46,622 nt of DNA from Bacteroidia bacterium (GTDB lineage: Bacteria > Bacteroidota > Bacteroidia > J057): contig JANQTF010000007.1 of NCBI GenBank assembly GCA_030731845.1, positions 19,344-65,965 on the forward strand, written 5' to 3'. Below, one piece after another: positions 1 through 8,330 of this stretch. Positions within the stretch are counted from its first letter, which is position 1, and each line of letters begins with the position of its first letter. Made by a program: the position numbers and the translations under genes. The notes below the pieces were generated by a model. That model saw only the letters and a list, made by a program, of their open reading frames with translations, was not told the DNA's origin and ran no database searches.

Positions 1-2
1 TG

Positions 3-1364
3 ATCAAGAATTCCGGCATGGACTTCGGCGGTCAGTTTTATCTCTATGTGACCACCGGAAGCGGCTTTGGCGCCACCACGGGCGCCATTATCCCCCTCAC
101 CGATGCTGATGCCTTCACAAATACTCTTCGTGATCTTTCTGCTAAGGAAGGGCTTCCATTCACGATGAACACAACCAACGGCATGCGCCATGCAGTGCTC
201 GGTGATGGCTATGGCCTCATTGTTTGGACTGATGACCGGGCACTTCTCCTGCAAAAAACCAGTTTGTTTGGCGATAGCGAAGACCTGCTCGAAGAGGCCC
301 TGGCAACTTTTGAGCACGGATGTGAGGATAAATTGATAGATGCGAGCCATGAATTTCAAGACTTGCTCAAGCAGCAGCACGATGCCGCCATGTTCCTCGA
401 TTATGAGAAAATTGCCCCGCTAGCTGGCCTTCTTAATCCTATGGTAGCCCAGGCTGGCCTGAAAGACGCACAGATGGCCATGGGGCTGGATTTCAAAGAT
501 GGAGAAACCAACCTCGATATGACCCTATTTTATGGAAAAGATGGCAGCAGGTATGCAGATGTCATGGATAGCGATTTTGATCAAGATATCATGAATGGCA
601 TTTGCAGCCCCCTTCCCATCGCCTTTATGTCGGTCGCCATGGAGATGGACAATCTCTACGACCTCCTCGATGAAACAGGATTGGCCAAGGAAATGGAGCA
701 GGAGCTCAAGTCCGAAGGAATTGAGCTTCAAGACCTCATGGAAGCGCTCTCTGGCGACGCCGGGGTTGTGCTCAACCGTCTGGAGCTCAACACAAAAAAT
801 AGCTACTCCTATTCCAAGGAGCCATCTCCTTCCTTCGTAGGCAGCCTCGGAATAGAAGACCGGGAAGAAGTAGAAAAAGCCCTCGACGCGATTGTATCTC
901 ATCAAGGCTTGAGTAAACGGGGCAATGTGTACACCATCGACAAAAGCGAAATCGTGCTGATTCTCGAAGAGGATCGTCTCCTTGTTTCCAATATGACTCA
1001 TGCTGAGGCACTCCTCGCCGAAGAAGGAATGAGTGACTTGCCCGCTAATCTTGCCAAACTCGCCCGAAATTATCCTACCGTCATGGCAATAGACATGGAA
1101 CACATCTCTGAAGACCTGAAGGAACATCTATCCAAAGAGCTGCCACGTAACAAGCGAGAAGAAGCCCTCCGGGAGTTTCCGATCCTGAAGATGGAGACCT
1201 ACGCCGAAAAGCCCAATGATCGCATGATCAAAAGCAATATGAGGATTGTGACAGTCAACCCAGACGAAAATTCTCTGCGAACGATCATCAATTACCTTGA
1301 CCTGCTGTCAAACCAGCAAGCAAAGAAAAAAGAGAGAGAATCTGTGACGGTGACACCATTGTAG
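3..1364 (+). CDS. DUF4836-like protein, 5' end outside the window
   Basis: The reading frame is open from base 3 to a TAG at 1362-1364, and residues before the first in-window ATG (base 18) already read as protein (IKNSGMDFGG), so the true start lies upstream. The visible 450 or so residues have the two-lobed, acidic, non-repetitive composition of the DUF4836 family of Bacteroidota, which usually begins with a lipoprotein or signal sequence and is around 500-600 residues long. The NSGMDFGGQFYLY stretch resembles the family's conserved 'SGID' strand. There are no membrane segments or catalytic motifs I recognise. The role of the family is unknown; export to the periplasm is inferred from family habit, since the N-terminus is not visible. 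The family assignment rests on pattern memory and is moderate. Confidence 0.6.
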   Translation: MKNSGMDFGGQFYLYVTTGSGFGATTGAIIPLTDADAFTNTLRDLSAKEGLPFTMNTTNGMRHAVLGDGYGLIVWTDDRALLLQKTSLFGDSEDLLEEALATFEHGCEDKLIDASHEFQDLLKQQHDAAMFLDYEKIAPLAGLLNPMVAQAGLKDAQMAMGLDFKDGETNLDMTLFYGKDGSRYADVMDSDFDQDIMNGICSPLPIAFMSVAMEMDNLYDLLDETGLAKEMEQELKSEGIELQDLMEALSGDAGVVLNRLELNTKNSYSYSKEPSPSFVGSLGIEDREEVEKALDAIVSHQGLSKRGNVYTIDKSEIVLILEEDRLLVSNMTHAEALLAEEGMSDLPANLAKLARNYPTVMAIDMEHISEDLKEHLSKELPRNKREEALREFPILKMETYAEKPNDRMIKSNMRIVTVNPDENSLRTIINYLDLLSNQQAKKKERESVTVTPL

Positions 1365-1378
1365 TGGTCGGCCACTAC
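1361..1378 (+). other. hairpin spanning the stop codon
   Basis: A perfect 7-bp inverted repeat (GTAGTGG at 1361-1367, CCACTAC at 1372-1378, 4-base loop) contains the TAG stop of the DUF4836-like gene. It is followed ten bases later by a second, longer hairpin. It could contribute to 3'-end stability. Confidence 0.5.
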
Positions 1379-1388
1379 GTAAGCATCC

Positions 1389-1424
1389 ACATGGGTCATT
1401 CCGAGAAATCAGGATGACCCATGT
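1389..1424 (+). terminator. hairpin with GAAA loop, probable terminator
   Basis: An 11-bp perfect stem (1389-1399 with 1414-1424) extends through a short imperfect part to a GAAA loop at 1405-1408. The following tract TTTCGTATT is only weakly T-rich. It sits between the convergent ends of the DUF4836-like gene and the minus-strand gene ending at 1454, so it may act on both. The loop and inner stem closely resemble the hairpin after the acyl-CoA dehydrogenase gene (43813-43844). Confidence 0.6.
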
Positions 1425-1453
1425 TTCGTATTACAAGCGCCCAGAAGCTACAG

Positions 1454-2167
1454 TTACAAGCTTGATTTGAGCATCGTGAGCATCCTTCGCTTGACCACAG
1501 GGAGCACGGCCTCCTGCTGCGGAAACCGCAGAGAGGCCCTCACCAAAAAGGTAGCTGGGTTGGGGAGTTGCTTTCGCTGCTTCACGAGGTGCCACTTGAT
1601 ATGCTCATAGGTATGAGTCAAAGAGACCACCTGTGTATCGACCTGATCTACATGAATCCCGTGAAGGTTGCCATTGACATGCTCAAGAAACAGCACTTTG
1701 TATTCGTAAATCGCTACCGCGGGATCAGGCTCCTGCCGCACGAAAAAGTAGCCTTCTTTGGTGTATAAAGGCGTGATGCCGATGGGTTCAATATTGAGCG
1801 TATTTTCCACCTCTTCGAATCGTCCAATGCCTTCTTGGAGATTGATTTTGATTTTCGGAATCGAGTAGTCAATGATCGAATCGATCTCGTGGATACTGCT
1901 GTCAGAGACAGGCGCATGGAAATCAAGCTTTAGCTGCTTAAACGCCTCATGATCCAGCTCGCGGGGAAATTGCTTGCTCAGGGTATGCCGCTGCTCCCGA
2001 AAATTGAGGAGTGCATTATGATGAGCCACCAACTCTGCCAGAGCTGGATAGAGTCGATAATCGGCAAACTCTCTGCTCACATGCTGGAGATAAGCCAGGA
2101 GTACATACTTTTTGTACTCAAAATCAAGGGTTCCTTCTACGAACCAATCTGCATTCAATGACTTCAT
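1454..2167 (-). CDS. conserved hypothetical protein, 237 aa
   Basis: This is a soluble, charged protein of 237 residues with no signal peptide or membrane segment. It starts MKSLNADWFVEG, then has a helical, histidine-rich stretch (about residues 60-85) and ends in a basic tail. I recall similar proteins in many Bacteroidota genomes but know of no function. It is the last gene of the minus-strand run that includes the response regulator (2278-2670) and the SLC5-kinase, 110 bases after the regulator, so it may be cotranscribed. That link is positional only. No catalytic motif stands out. Confidence 0.75.
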   Translation of the reverse strand: MKSLNADWFVEGTLDFEYKKYVLLAYLQHVSREFADYRLYPALAELVAHHNALLNFREQRHTLSKQFPRELDHEAFKQLKLDFHAPVSDSSIHEIDSIIDYSIPKIKINLQEGIGRFEEVENTLNIEPIGITPLYTKEGYFFVRQEPDPAVAIYEYKVLFLEHVNGNLHGIHVDQVDTQVVSLTHTYEHIKWHLVKQRKQLPNPATFLVRASLRFPQQEAVLPVVKRRMLTMLKSSL

Positions 2168-2277
2168 ACCGAGTAGATCTTTGGGTTGGGCCAGTACCCG
2201 GGGGCGTCAATGAATATACAGAATTTTACATATAAAATCTACCAGAAAGCGGCTTGTTCTTAGAGAATTTATTTGGC

Positions 2278-2670
2278 TCACCAATCAAGATCGAGGGAAT
2301 CCCTCACTTTTTCGACAAGCGCCTTGTTGTCAAACGGTTTGGTGAGATACACATCTGCCCCGGCTCCATATCCCTGGCTTTTGTCCTTTTCGGCGCCTTT
2401 GGCTGTGAGGAAAATGATTTTGGTACCTGCCCATTTATCCTCTTTCCTCATAGAACTAGCCACTTCGTAGCCATCCATGACTGGCATCATGACATCCAAA
2501 ATGAGCAAATCGGGCTGAAAAGCCTCCATCATCCGGAGAGCCTCTGCCCCATTGTAGGCGCTAGCCGTTTGAAAGCCTTGCTGCTGCATGAGAAAATCAA
2601 TGGCAGTCACAATGTTGGGCTCGTCATCTACAATCATAACCCTTGGCGAGGCGGAATCATTGCTTTTCAT
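2278..2670 (-). CDS. single-domain response regulator (CheY-like)
   Basis: A 130-residue receiver domain with no output domain. The acidic pocket is D15-D16, the phospho-acceptor is D59 in LILDVMMP, the switch threonine is T89 (FLTAKG) and the conserved lysine is K111 (YLTKPF), so every residue needed for phosphorylation is present. It lies 44 bases downstream of the SLC5-histidine kinase gene on the same strand, which makes that kinase its likely partner. Without a DNA-binding domain it must act through protein contacts or pass phosphate on; its target is not visible here. Confidence 0.93.
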   Translation of the reverse strand: MKSNDSASPRVMIVDDEPNIVTAIDFLMQQQGFQTASAYNGAEALRMMEAFQPDLLILDVMMPVMDGYEVASSMRKEDKWAGTKIIFLTAKGAEKDKSQGYGAGADVYLTKPFDNKALVEKVRDSLDLDW

Positions 2671-2714
2671 ATTTCGGGGGATTGAGTAGTAGTAAAAAAA
2701 ACTTCAGCAGGAGG

Positions 2715-5486
2715 TCATGGGGTACGGTTGAAAGAAGGTGTTTTCATCGGCAGTCGTCTTGTCTCAGACAATGGCAGAGTGACTGTGAAGGTAGCTCCTT
2801 CGCCCGGACTACTCTCCACCTCGATACTACCGCGGTGATACCTCACGATTCTCCAGGTAATGCTCAACCCGAGTCCACTACCCTGCCGTCTTCCAGAGCG
2901 ATGATCGGTGAACTGGGTGAATTTATCAAAGATATAAGGCTGCACCTCTGGCGAGATTCCCTCACCATTGTCAGAAACTTTGAGAATCAGGTCTTCGTCG
3001 GTGTAAACCATCCTGACATTTACCACCCCACGATCGGGCTTACAAAACTTAATGGCATTAGAAAGCAGGTTGATGACCACCTGCATGAGCCTGTCTTTGT
3101 CGCCACGAATCAGGGGCAGATGATTGGGCAGATCCAGATGGAGTTTGATTTCCTGCTCGTTGATGAGGGACTGAAGTCGCCTGACCGACTCCTGCACCAC
3201 GAGTCCCACATCGAGTTGGGTGAGGTTCCAGTCTGCGTGGCCCGATTCCATTTTTTCCAGATCAAGCACCTGATTGATCAGGCGGGAAATGCGTTGACTT
3301 TCCTGAATGATGATGGCAAGAAACTCCGCTCGTTTTTCATCCTCGAGGGCGGGATTGTCATAGAGAATATTAGAAAAAGAGCGGATAGACGTGATGGGAG
3401 TACGCAGCTCATGGGTTACCGTGGTGATAAACTCATCTTTGAGTGCGTCCATTTCCTTGAGCCTTTCGTTGGCAGATTGCAGGTCGAGGGTGGCTTTTCG
3501 GAGTTCTTCGGATTTGCGTTCCAACTCTTGGCTATACCGCATGAGTTGCTGGGTCTCATCGAGGATATTCATCACCTCATAGAGGTTGATGGGTTCTTCT
3601 TTCACGACAGATCCGACGAGCAATCTGGCGGAAGCGGCTCCAATTACCCCAGAAAGTAGCTTTTCTGCATACAATACCATGTGCGGGCTGGCCTCTTTGA
3701 TTTTTTCCAACTCCAGATTGTGGTTGCGGGCATAGCGATTCAGCAAATCATTAGAATGCTCATATCCCAGAAAGCGGTTGAGCATGAGGCGAATGTCCAC
3801 AAACTGAGCCTTGCCACGGAAAAATGCAGACTCGGTTTGTCCACCAGTGTATTTGTAGATATTGACAAATAGATTGGCTTGGGTATGCCCAATGACCGAC
3901 GGCTTGCCATACAATGAGCCAATGACATAAAGGGCCGCGTTCACCAGTAGGCTCCAAAAGGCAGAGTGAGAGACTTTATCCATTCCCTCCATGCCAAAGA
4001 GGGCAAAAGGCCGTAGCCCGTCTATTCCCCAAAGACCTTTTTCGATTAACTCACTCTCAATGATGCCCGCCTGAACCAAGGAGGCAAATGGCAGCGTGAA
4101 TGCCCAGATCATAAATCCTGCGAGCAAGCCCATGATCGCCCCGACCATGTTGCCATCTTTCCAAAAGAGTCCACCGATCATGGAGGGGATAAATTGCGCT
4201 ACTGCGACAAAGGAAATGAGCCCGATAGATACCAAAGATGTGCCCTGCCCAATGGAAATGAAATACACGTAGGCCAGAATCAGGATCACGATGATGATCA
4301 ACCTGCGCAAAGACCGCAATCGGCCAGACACGTCGCGCACAAAATCGCCCTGGATGGCGGATGTTCTCAGCAGGAGAGGCACGAGCAGGTTGCTGCTTGC
4401 CATGATGCTCAGGGCATTGGTAGCCACAATCACCATACTCGTAGAGGCGGATAATCCCCCGATAAATACTAATAAGGCGAGGTACTCATTACCGTAAGCC
4501 AAAGGAAGGCTCAATACATAGGTGTCTGCATCCACATTCTGCCCTGAAAATTCCATCATACCGCCCAGCGCTATGGGCATCACGAAAAGATTTATGACGA
4601 AGAGATATAAGGGAAAAAGCCAGATCGCCTTATTCACATGATTGGGATGCTTATTCTCTATCACAGCCACATGAAACTGACGCGGCAAAAACAAGATCGC
4701 AGACATGGAGATGAGGGTGAGCCAGGCCCATGTCCATGGCTGCGAACCATGGTTCTGGTCTATCACAAACAAGTTTCTCAACTCTTCGATCTTATCAGCT
4801 TGCTGAAACAGGTCGATCGGGCTATCGAAAACGCCAAAGCACACAAAAAGCCCCACCGAAACAAAGGCCACGAGCTTCACGATGGACTCAAAGGCGATCG
4901 CCGCCACGATCCCCTCGTGTTTCTCGGCCACTTCGAGGTGCCGGGTACCAAACAGGATGGTGAACGCTGCCAGGATAATGGTGATGTAGAAAGCGGTATC
5001 CTGATAAAAAGAAGTGCCCTCAAAAAAAGCCTGGGGGCCTCCTTGCTGTGTGAGAATGTCAAAACTAAAAGATACAGCCTTGAGCTGAAGAGAAATGTAG
5101 GGGATTATTCCGATGATGGAGATGATGGTGACTGCACTCCCCAAAAAGGCACTTTTGCCGTACCTCGCCGAAATGAAGTCGGCGATGGAATTGATCCGCT
5201 GTGATTTGGCAATGACGATCATTTTGCGGAGCAAAATATACCACAGCGGTGCCATGAGGGTGGGCCCTAGGTAAATGGTGATAAACTCCAGGCCTGTTTC
5301 TGTCGCGCGACCAACCGAGCCGTAGTAGGTCCATGCTGTGCAGTACACAGCCAGAGAAAGCGCATATACAAAAGGATTGTTGGTGATGCTTCTGCCTTGC
5401 AGCGCTCGCTTGTCGCCAAAGTATGCTACACCGAATAACAGTACGAGGTAGCCCAAGGATGCAACAACAACAACAAGGGTACTCAT
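2715..5486 (-). CDS. SLC5-type sodium:solute symporter fused to a sensor histidine kinase
   Basis: A 923-residue hybrid. The first roughly 560 residues form a many-helix SLC5/sodium:solute symporter domain (starting MSTLVVVVASLGY, with NPFVYALSLAVYCTAWTYYG near the N-terminus). A linker with a coiled coil (about 650-685) leads to a HisKA domain with H692 in THELRTP, then a HATPase domain with the N box NLLSNAIKF, the G1 box DNGEGIS and the G2 box GSGLGLS. This is the CbrA-like architecture, in which a transporter domain is tied to signalling. I chose ATG 5486 because it overlaps the stop of the upstream small gene as ATGA; the open frame runs 27 codons further. The kinase likely phosphorylates the receiver encoded just downstream. 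Whether the symporter part transports is unknown. Confidence 0.93.
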   Translation of the reverse strand: MSTLVVVVASLGYLVLLFGVAYFGDKRALQGRSITNNPFVYALSLAVYCTAWTYYGSVGRATETGLEFITIYLGPTLMAPLWYILLRKMIVIAKSQRINSIADFISARYGKSAFLGSAVTIISIIGIIPYISLQLKAVSFSFDILTQQGGPQAFFEGTSFYQDTAFYITIILAAFTILFGTRHLEVAEKHEGIVAAIAFESIVKLVAFVSVGLFVCFGVFDSPIDLFQQADKIEELRNLFVIDQNHGSQPWTWAWLTLISMSAILFLPRQFHVAVIENKHPNHVNKAIWLFPLYLFVINLFVMPIALGGMMEFSGQNVDADTYVLSLPLAYGNEYLALLVFIGGLSASTSMVIVATNALSIMASSNLLVPLLLRTSAIQGDFVRDVSGRLRSLRRLIIIVILILAYVYFISIGQGTSLVSIGLISFVAVAQFIPSMIGGLFWKDGNMVGAIMGLLAGFMIWAFTLPFASLVQAGIIESELIEKGLWGIDGLRPFALFGMEGMDKVSHSAFWSLLVNAALYVIGSLYGKPSVIGHTQANLFVNIYKYTGGQTESAFFRGKAQFVDIRLMLNRFLGYEHSNDLLNRYARNHNLELEKIKEASPHMVLYAEKLLSGVIGAASARLLVGSVVKEEPINLYEVMNILDETQQLMRYSQELERKSEELRKATLDLQSANERLKEMDALKDEFITTVTHELRTPITSIRSFSNILYDNPALEDEKRAEFLAIIIQESQRISRLINQVLDLEKMESGHADWNLTQLDVGLVVQESVRRLQSLINEQEIKLHLDLPNHLPLIRGDKDRLMQVVINLLSNAIKFCKPDRGVVNVRMVYTDEDLILKVSDNGEGISPEVQPYIFDKFTQFTDHRSGRRQGSGLGLSITWRIVRYHRGSIEVESSPGEGATFTVTLPLSETRRLPMKTPSFNRTP

Positions 5487-5707
5487 TGGGATGAGATTTT
5501 TGACTTTCCAGACTTGACGATCCTTCTTTCTACCACAAACACCAGACAAAGAATCATGGCCAACCAAAGAGCAAATATGGAAAACAACAAGTGAGGAATC
5601 CCCAAAAGACTCCCCTCACTTCCCCAAATTTGAAGAATTGGATAGTTGAATAAGGTGGCGAACAACAGAAATACCCCAATGAGCTTGGCGGATGTTTTTT
5701 GCCTCAT
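5483..5707 (-). CDS. small two-helix membrane protein, 74 aa
   Basis: The protein has two hydrophobic helices (about residues 8-27 and 37-60) and a short basic tail (KSGKSKISSQ). Its TGA overlaps the ATG of the SLC5-kinase gene by four bases (ATGA), which points to translational coupling. Short two-helix proteins of this sort commonly sit beside SLC5 transporters, where some act as accessory subunits. An accessory or stability role for the fused symporter-kinase is an inference from position. No family name is assigned. Confidence 0.8.
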   Translation of the reverse strand: MRQKTSAKLIGVFLLFATLFNYPILQIWGSEGSLLGIPHLLFSIFALWLAMILCLVFVVERRIVKSGKSKISSQ

Positions 5708-5787
5708 TTTGCTGATTCACATTTGGTAGCTCCTTCCATTTGCAAGGGACTAATAACATGAAATTTATTAAGAAAGTCGTTTACTCC

Positions 5788-6042
5788 CTAGCTTCCTGAA
5801 GAGATCTTTTCTGGTAAGGCCTGCCCTTCTCCCCCTTTTTGTTGGTTCTCAAACCAAAACCAATTGGGATTGAGGTATCCGGACTTGACGAGAGCCCACA
5901 AAAACAGCAAAGACAAAAACCCTGTAAAAAAGGAAATCCAGAAGTATGACCCCAGCTCAGACTCATAGAAAATACGAATACCGAGGGTGATGACGAGATA
6001 CGCAATGATGATTCGCCGGGACCAAATTTGATTCAATTTCAT
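5788..6042 (-). CDS. small membrane protein, 84 aa
   Basis: Starting at ATG 6042 (MKLNQIWSRR), the protein has a hydrophobic helix at about residues 9-25, a second at about 32-50 and a hydrophilic, glycine/glutamine-rich tail. The open frame extends upstream to 6156 but would overlap the symporter gene and adds a cysteine/proline-rich leader that does not look real. It lies 76 bases after the SLC5 symporter and 80 before the other two-helix protein, so all are probably cotranscribed. Function is unknown; an accessory role in the uptake and sensing complex is a guess from position. Confidence 0.7.
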   Translation of the reverse strand: MKLNQIWSRRIIIAYLVITLGIRIFYESELGSYFWISFFTGFLSLLFLWALVKSGYLNPNWFWFENQQKGGEGQALPEKISSGS

Positions 6043-6118
6043 AGCAATATGATTGTAAGGTAATAACGAGCCAGAAGCCAGGCAGGACTGCCCGGCTACT
6101 GACTCGTTATATAAAGGA

Positions 6119-7885
6119 TTAGTGTGAGCTGGCTTCTTTGGCTCCGCGTGGCACACGAATGTCTTCCACTATCTGCTGGATTTCCTCAGAAGGAGGAGGC
6201 GTGAGACGTGATACTACCAGGGTGATCACCATGTTGAAGATCATACCCAGGGTTCCGATTCCTTCTGGCGAAATACCAAACCACCAATTCGCAGGCACAT
6301 TGAGTTCGGGATTGGCGATTTTGAAGTAAATGATATAGGTGGCAGTGAAGATAATTCCCACAACCATCCCTGCGACAGCACCTTGTCTGTTGGTGCGCTT
6401 GTCGAAGATGCCCAGGAGAATGGCCGGGAAAAAGGAGGAAGCGGCAAGCCCAAAGGCAAAAGCCACAACCTGTGCCACAAAACCCGGAGGATTCATCCCT
6501 GCGATCCCGGCTCCTACCACAGCCACGCCAGCAGCGATGCGTGCATAAAGAAGTTCCTTTTTGTCAGAGATATCGGGCATAAAGGTTTTCTTCAGCAAGT
6601 CGTGGCTGATGGAGGTTGAAATCACCAGGAGCAAACCCGCAGCGGTAGAAAGGGCCGCAGCCAAACCACCTGCCACCACCAGGGCAATCACCCAGTTGGG
6701 AAGCTTGGCAATCTCTGGATTGGCCAGAACCATAATATCCTGGTCTGGCACAAACTCATTGCCTTTCCAGCCATTGGCAATTGCCACAGCCTGCCCAGCT
6801 TCGCTCTTGTCGTTGTAGTACTGGATCTTGCCATCACCATTGAGGTCTTCATACTTGATGAGTCCGGCGGTTTCCCAGTTCTTGATCCAATCTGGAGCGG
6901 TGGCATAGGCCACGCCTTGTCCATCTTCGCCCATCACTGTGTCGATCATATTGGCACGGGCAAAGGCTGCTACGGCAGGAGCAGTAGTATAAAGAATGGC
7001 GATGAAAATAAGCGCGTAGCCTGCCGAGAGGCGTGCATCAGACACTTTAGGCACGGTGAAAAAGCGGACAATCACGTGTGGCAGACCTGCTGTTCCCAGC
7101 ATCAGGGCAGCGGTAATGAAGAAGACATCGACTTTGGATTTGGTGCCGGCGGTATATTCATTGAACCCCAGATCCGTATTCAACTGATTCAATTTTTCGA
7201 GAAGAGAAACACCTTCTCCTTTAAAATCGCCCAAAAATCCAAACTGAGGAATAGGATTGCCGGTGATCTCAAGCGAGATAAAGATGGCCGGAACCAGGTA
7301 GGCAAAGATGAGCACACAATACTGTGCTACCTGCGTGTAGGTGATTCCTTTCATTCCACCAAGCACGGCATAGAAAAATACGATGGCAATGCCGATCATG
7401 ACTCCCACATTGAAATCAACTTCCAAGAAGCGGGAAAAAGCCACCCCTACGCCTTTCATCTGCCCTACGACATAGGTAAAGGACACAAACAGCGCACAAA
7501 CAACCGCCACAAGTCTGGCCCAGTTGATCTTTGCATTCTTGTCGGTTCCGGCATAGCGGGCACCGATAAAGTCTGGCACGGTAAATTCGCCAAACTTGCG
7601 TAGGTAAGGAGCGAGCAATAGGGCCAGGAGAACATATCCGCCAGTCCAGCCCATGAGATACACAGCGCCGTCGTAGCCCATGAAGGAGATCAGGCCAGCC
7701 ATAGAAATGAAGGAGGCTGCCGACATCCAGTCAGCGGCAGTAGCCATGCCATTGGCCAGTGGCGAAACGCCACCGCCTGCTACATAAAACTCTTTGGTGG
7801 AGGATGCCCGAGACCAGATCGCGATCCCGATATACAGGGCAAAAGTCAACCCCACCATCAAAAAGGTCCATATTTGAAGATCCAT
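6119..7885 (-). CDS. sodium:solute symporter, SLC5 family, VC_2705/ActP-like
   Basis: A 588-residue inner-membrane permease with about 13 hydrophobic helices. The N-terminal segment STKEFYVAGGGVSPLANGMATAADWMSAASF is the SLC5 pattern seen in acetate permease ActP and in the VC_2705 subfamily; DUF4212 genes normally accompany the latter, as here. Between helices, about residues 311-398, is a long hydrophilic loop carrying an EF-hand-like stretch DLNGDGKI (347-354). The cytoplasmic C-tail is charged. It likely imports a small carboxylate such as acetate or lactate with sodium; the substrate is inferred from the subfamily, not shown by sequence. It follows its small subunit by 105 bases. Confidence 0.93.
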   Translation of the reverse strand: MDLQIWTFLMVGLTFALYIGIAIWSRASSTKEFYVAGGGVSPLANGMATAADWMSAASFISMAGLISFMGYDGAVYLMGWTGGYVLLALLLAPYLRKFGEFTVPDFIGARYAGTDKNAKINWARLVAVVCALFVSFTYVVGQMKGVGVAFSRFLEVDFNVGVMIGIAIVFFYAVLGGMKGITYTQVAQYCVLIFAYLVPAIFISLEITGNPIPQFGFLGDFKGEGVSLLEKLNQLNTDLGFNEYTAGTKSKVDVFFITAALMLGTAGLPHVIVRFFTVPKVSDARLSAGYALIFIAILYTTAPAVAAFARANMIDTVMGEDGQGVAYATAPDWIKNWETAGLIKYEDLNGDGKIQYYNDKSEAGQAVAIANGWKGNEFVPDQDIMVLANPEIAKLPNWVIALVVAGGLAAALSTAAGLLLVISTSISHDLLKKTFMPDISDKKELLYARIAAGVAVVGAGIAGMNPPGFVAQVVAFAFGLAASSFFPAILLGIFDKRTNRQGAVAGMVVGIIFTATYIIYFKIANPELNVPANWWFGISPEGIGTLGMIFNMVITLVVSRLTPPPSEEIQQIVEDIRVPRGAKEASSH

Positions 7886-7990
7886 GATTCTTTTCAGGTT
7901 AATTTGTGAAAGTCAGGCAGGTGTCAGAATGATCGGCAGCTCTCCTGCTTCTCCATTCACCGACCCAGGTAATTCGAGGCAGGTTTTCTG

Positions 7991-8224
7991 CTATTCTTCG
8001 TTTACATCATATTCTTTGTCCAGTCTGTTCATCAGAAAGACATACACAAAAATGAGCACGACGAATACATAGATAGAGCCTTGCTGGGCAAACCAGAATC
8101 CAAGCCCGCCAAGGGCGTCTTTGAAAATGATGCCAGCTCCGTAGGATACCATAAACCAGACTGCGAGAAGCGATAGCAGGTATGTCAGGTTTCGTTTCCA
8201 ATATTTTTTGAGGTCCTTTTTCAT
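7991..8224 (-). CDS. DUF4212 symporter small subunit
   Basis: A 77-residue protein with two helices (about 13-33 and 43-65), a basic start (MKKDLKKYWKRN) and an acidic end (LDKEYDVNEE). This is the typical DUF4212 layout, including the GxGFWFAQQGSIYVFV segment between and into helix two. DUF4212 proteins are always found paired with a VC_2705-type SLC5 permease, which is the next gene here, and are taken to be its small subunit. A 20-bp palindrome lies 37-56 bases upstream of the start. Confidence 0.92.
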   Translation of the reverse strand: MKKDLKKYWKRNLTYLLSLLAVWFMVSYGAGIIFKDALGGLGFWFAQQGSIYVFVVLIFVYVFLMNRLDKEYDVNEE

Positions 8225-8260
8225 ATCAGCAAGAGGTAATAGGGTTGAAGTGAGAGTAGA

Positions 8261-8280
8261 AATATCGAGGTCTCGATATT
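8261..8280. promoter_or_regulatory. 20-bp palindrome, candidate operator
   Basis: AATATCGAG at 8261-8269 is a perfect inverted copy of CTCGATATT at 8272-8280, with only GT between. It lies 37-56 bases upstream of the DUF4212 start, in the 106-base gap after the porin gene. No T-run follows on either strand, so it does not look like a terminator; a binding site for a dimeric regulator is more likely. No regulator is assigned. Confidence 0.5.
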
Positions 8281-8330
8281 TTCAGATAGTTACATAATTA
8301 GATATGTCATTCCAAACATATCGGCAGATG

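Noticed and set aside
2643-3659. A 338-codon plus-strand open frame
   Set aside because: It is antisense to the histidine kinase domain of the SLC5-kinase, which has all its motifs.
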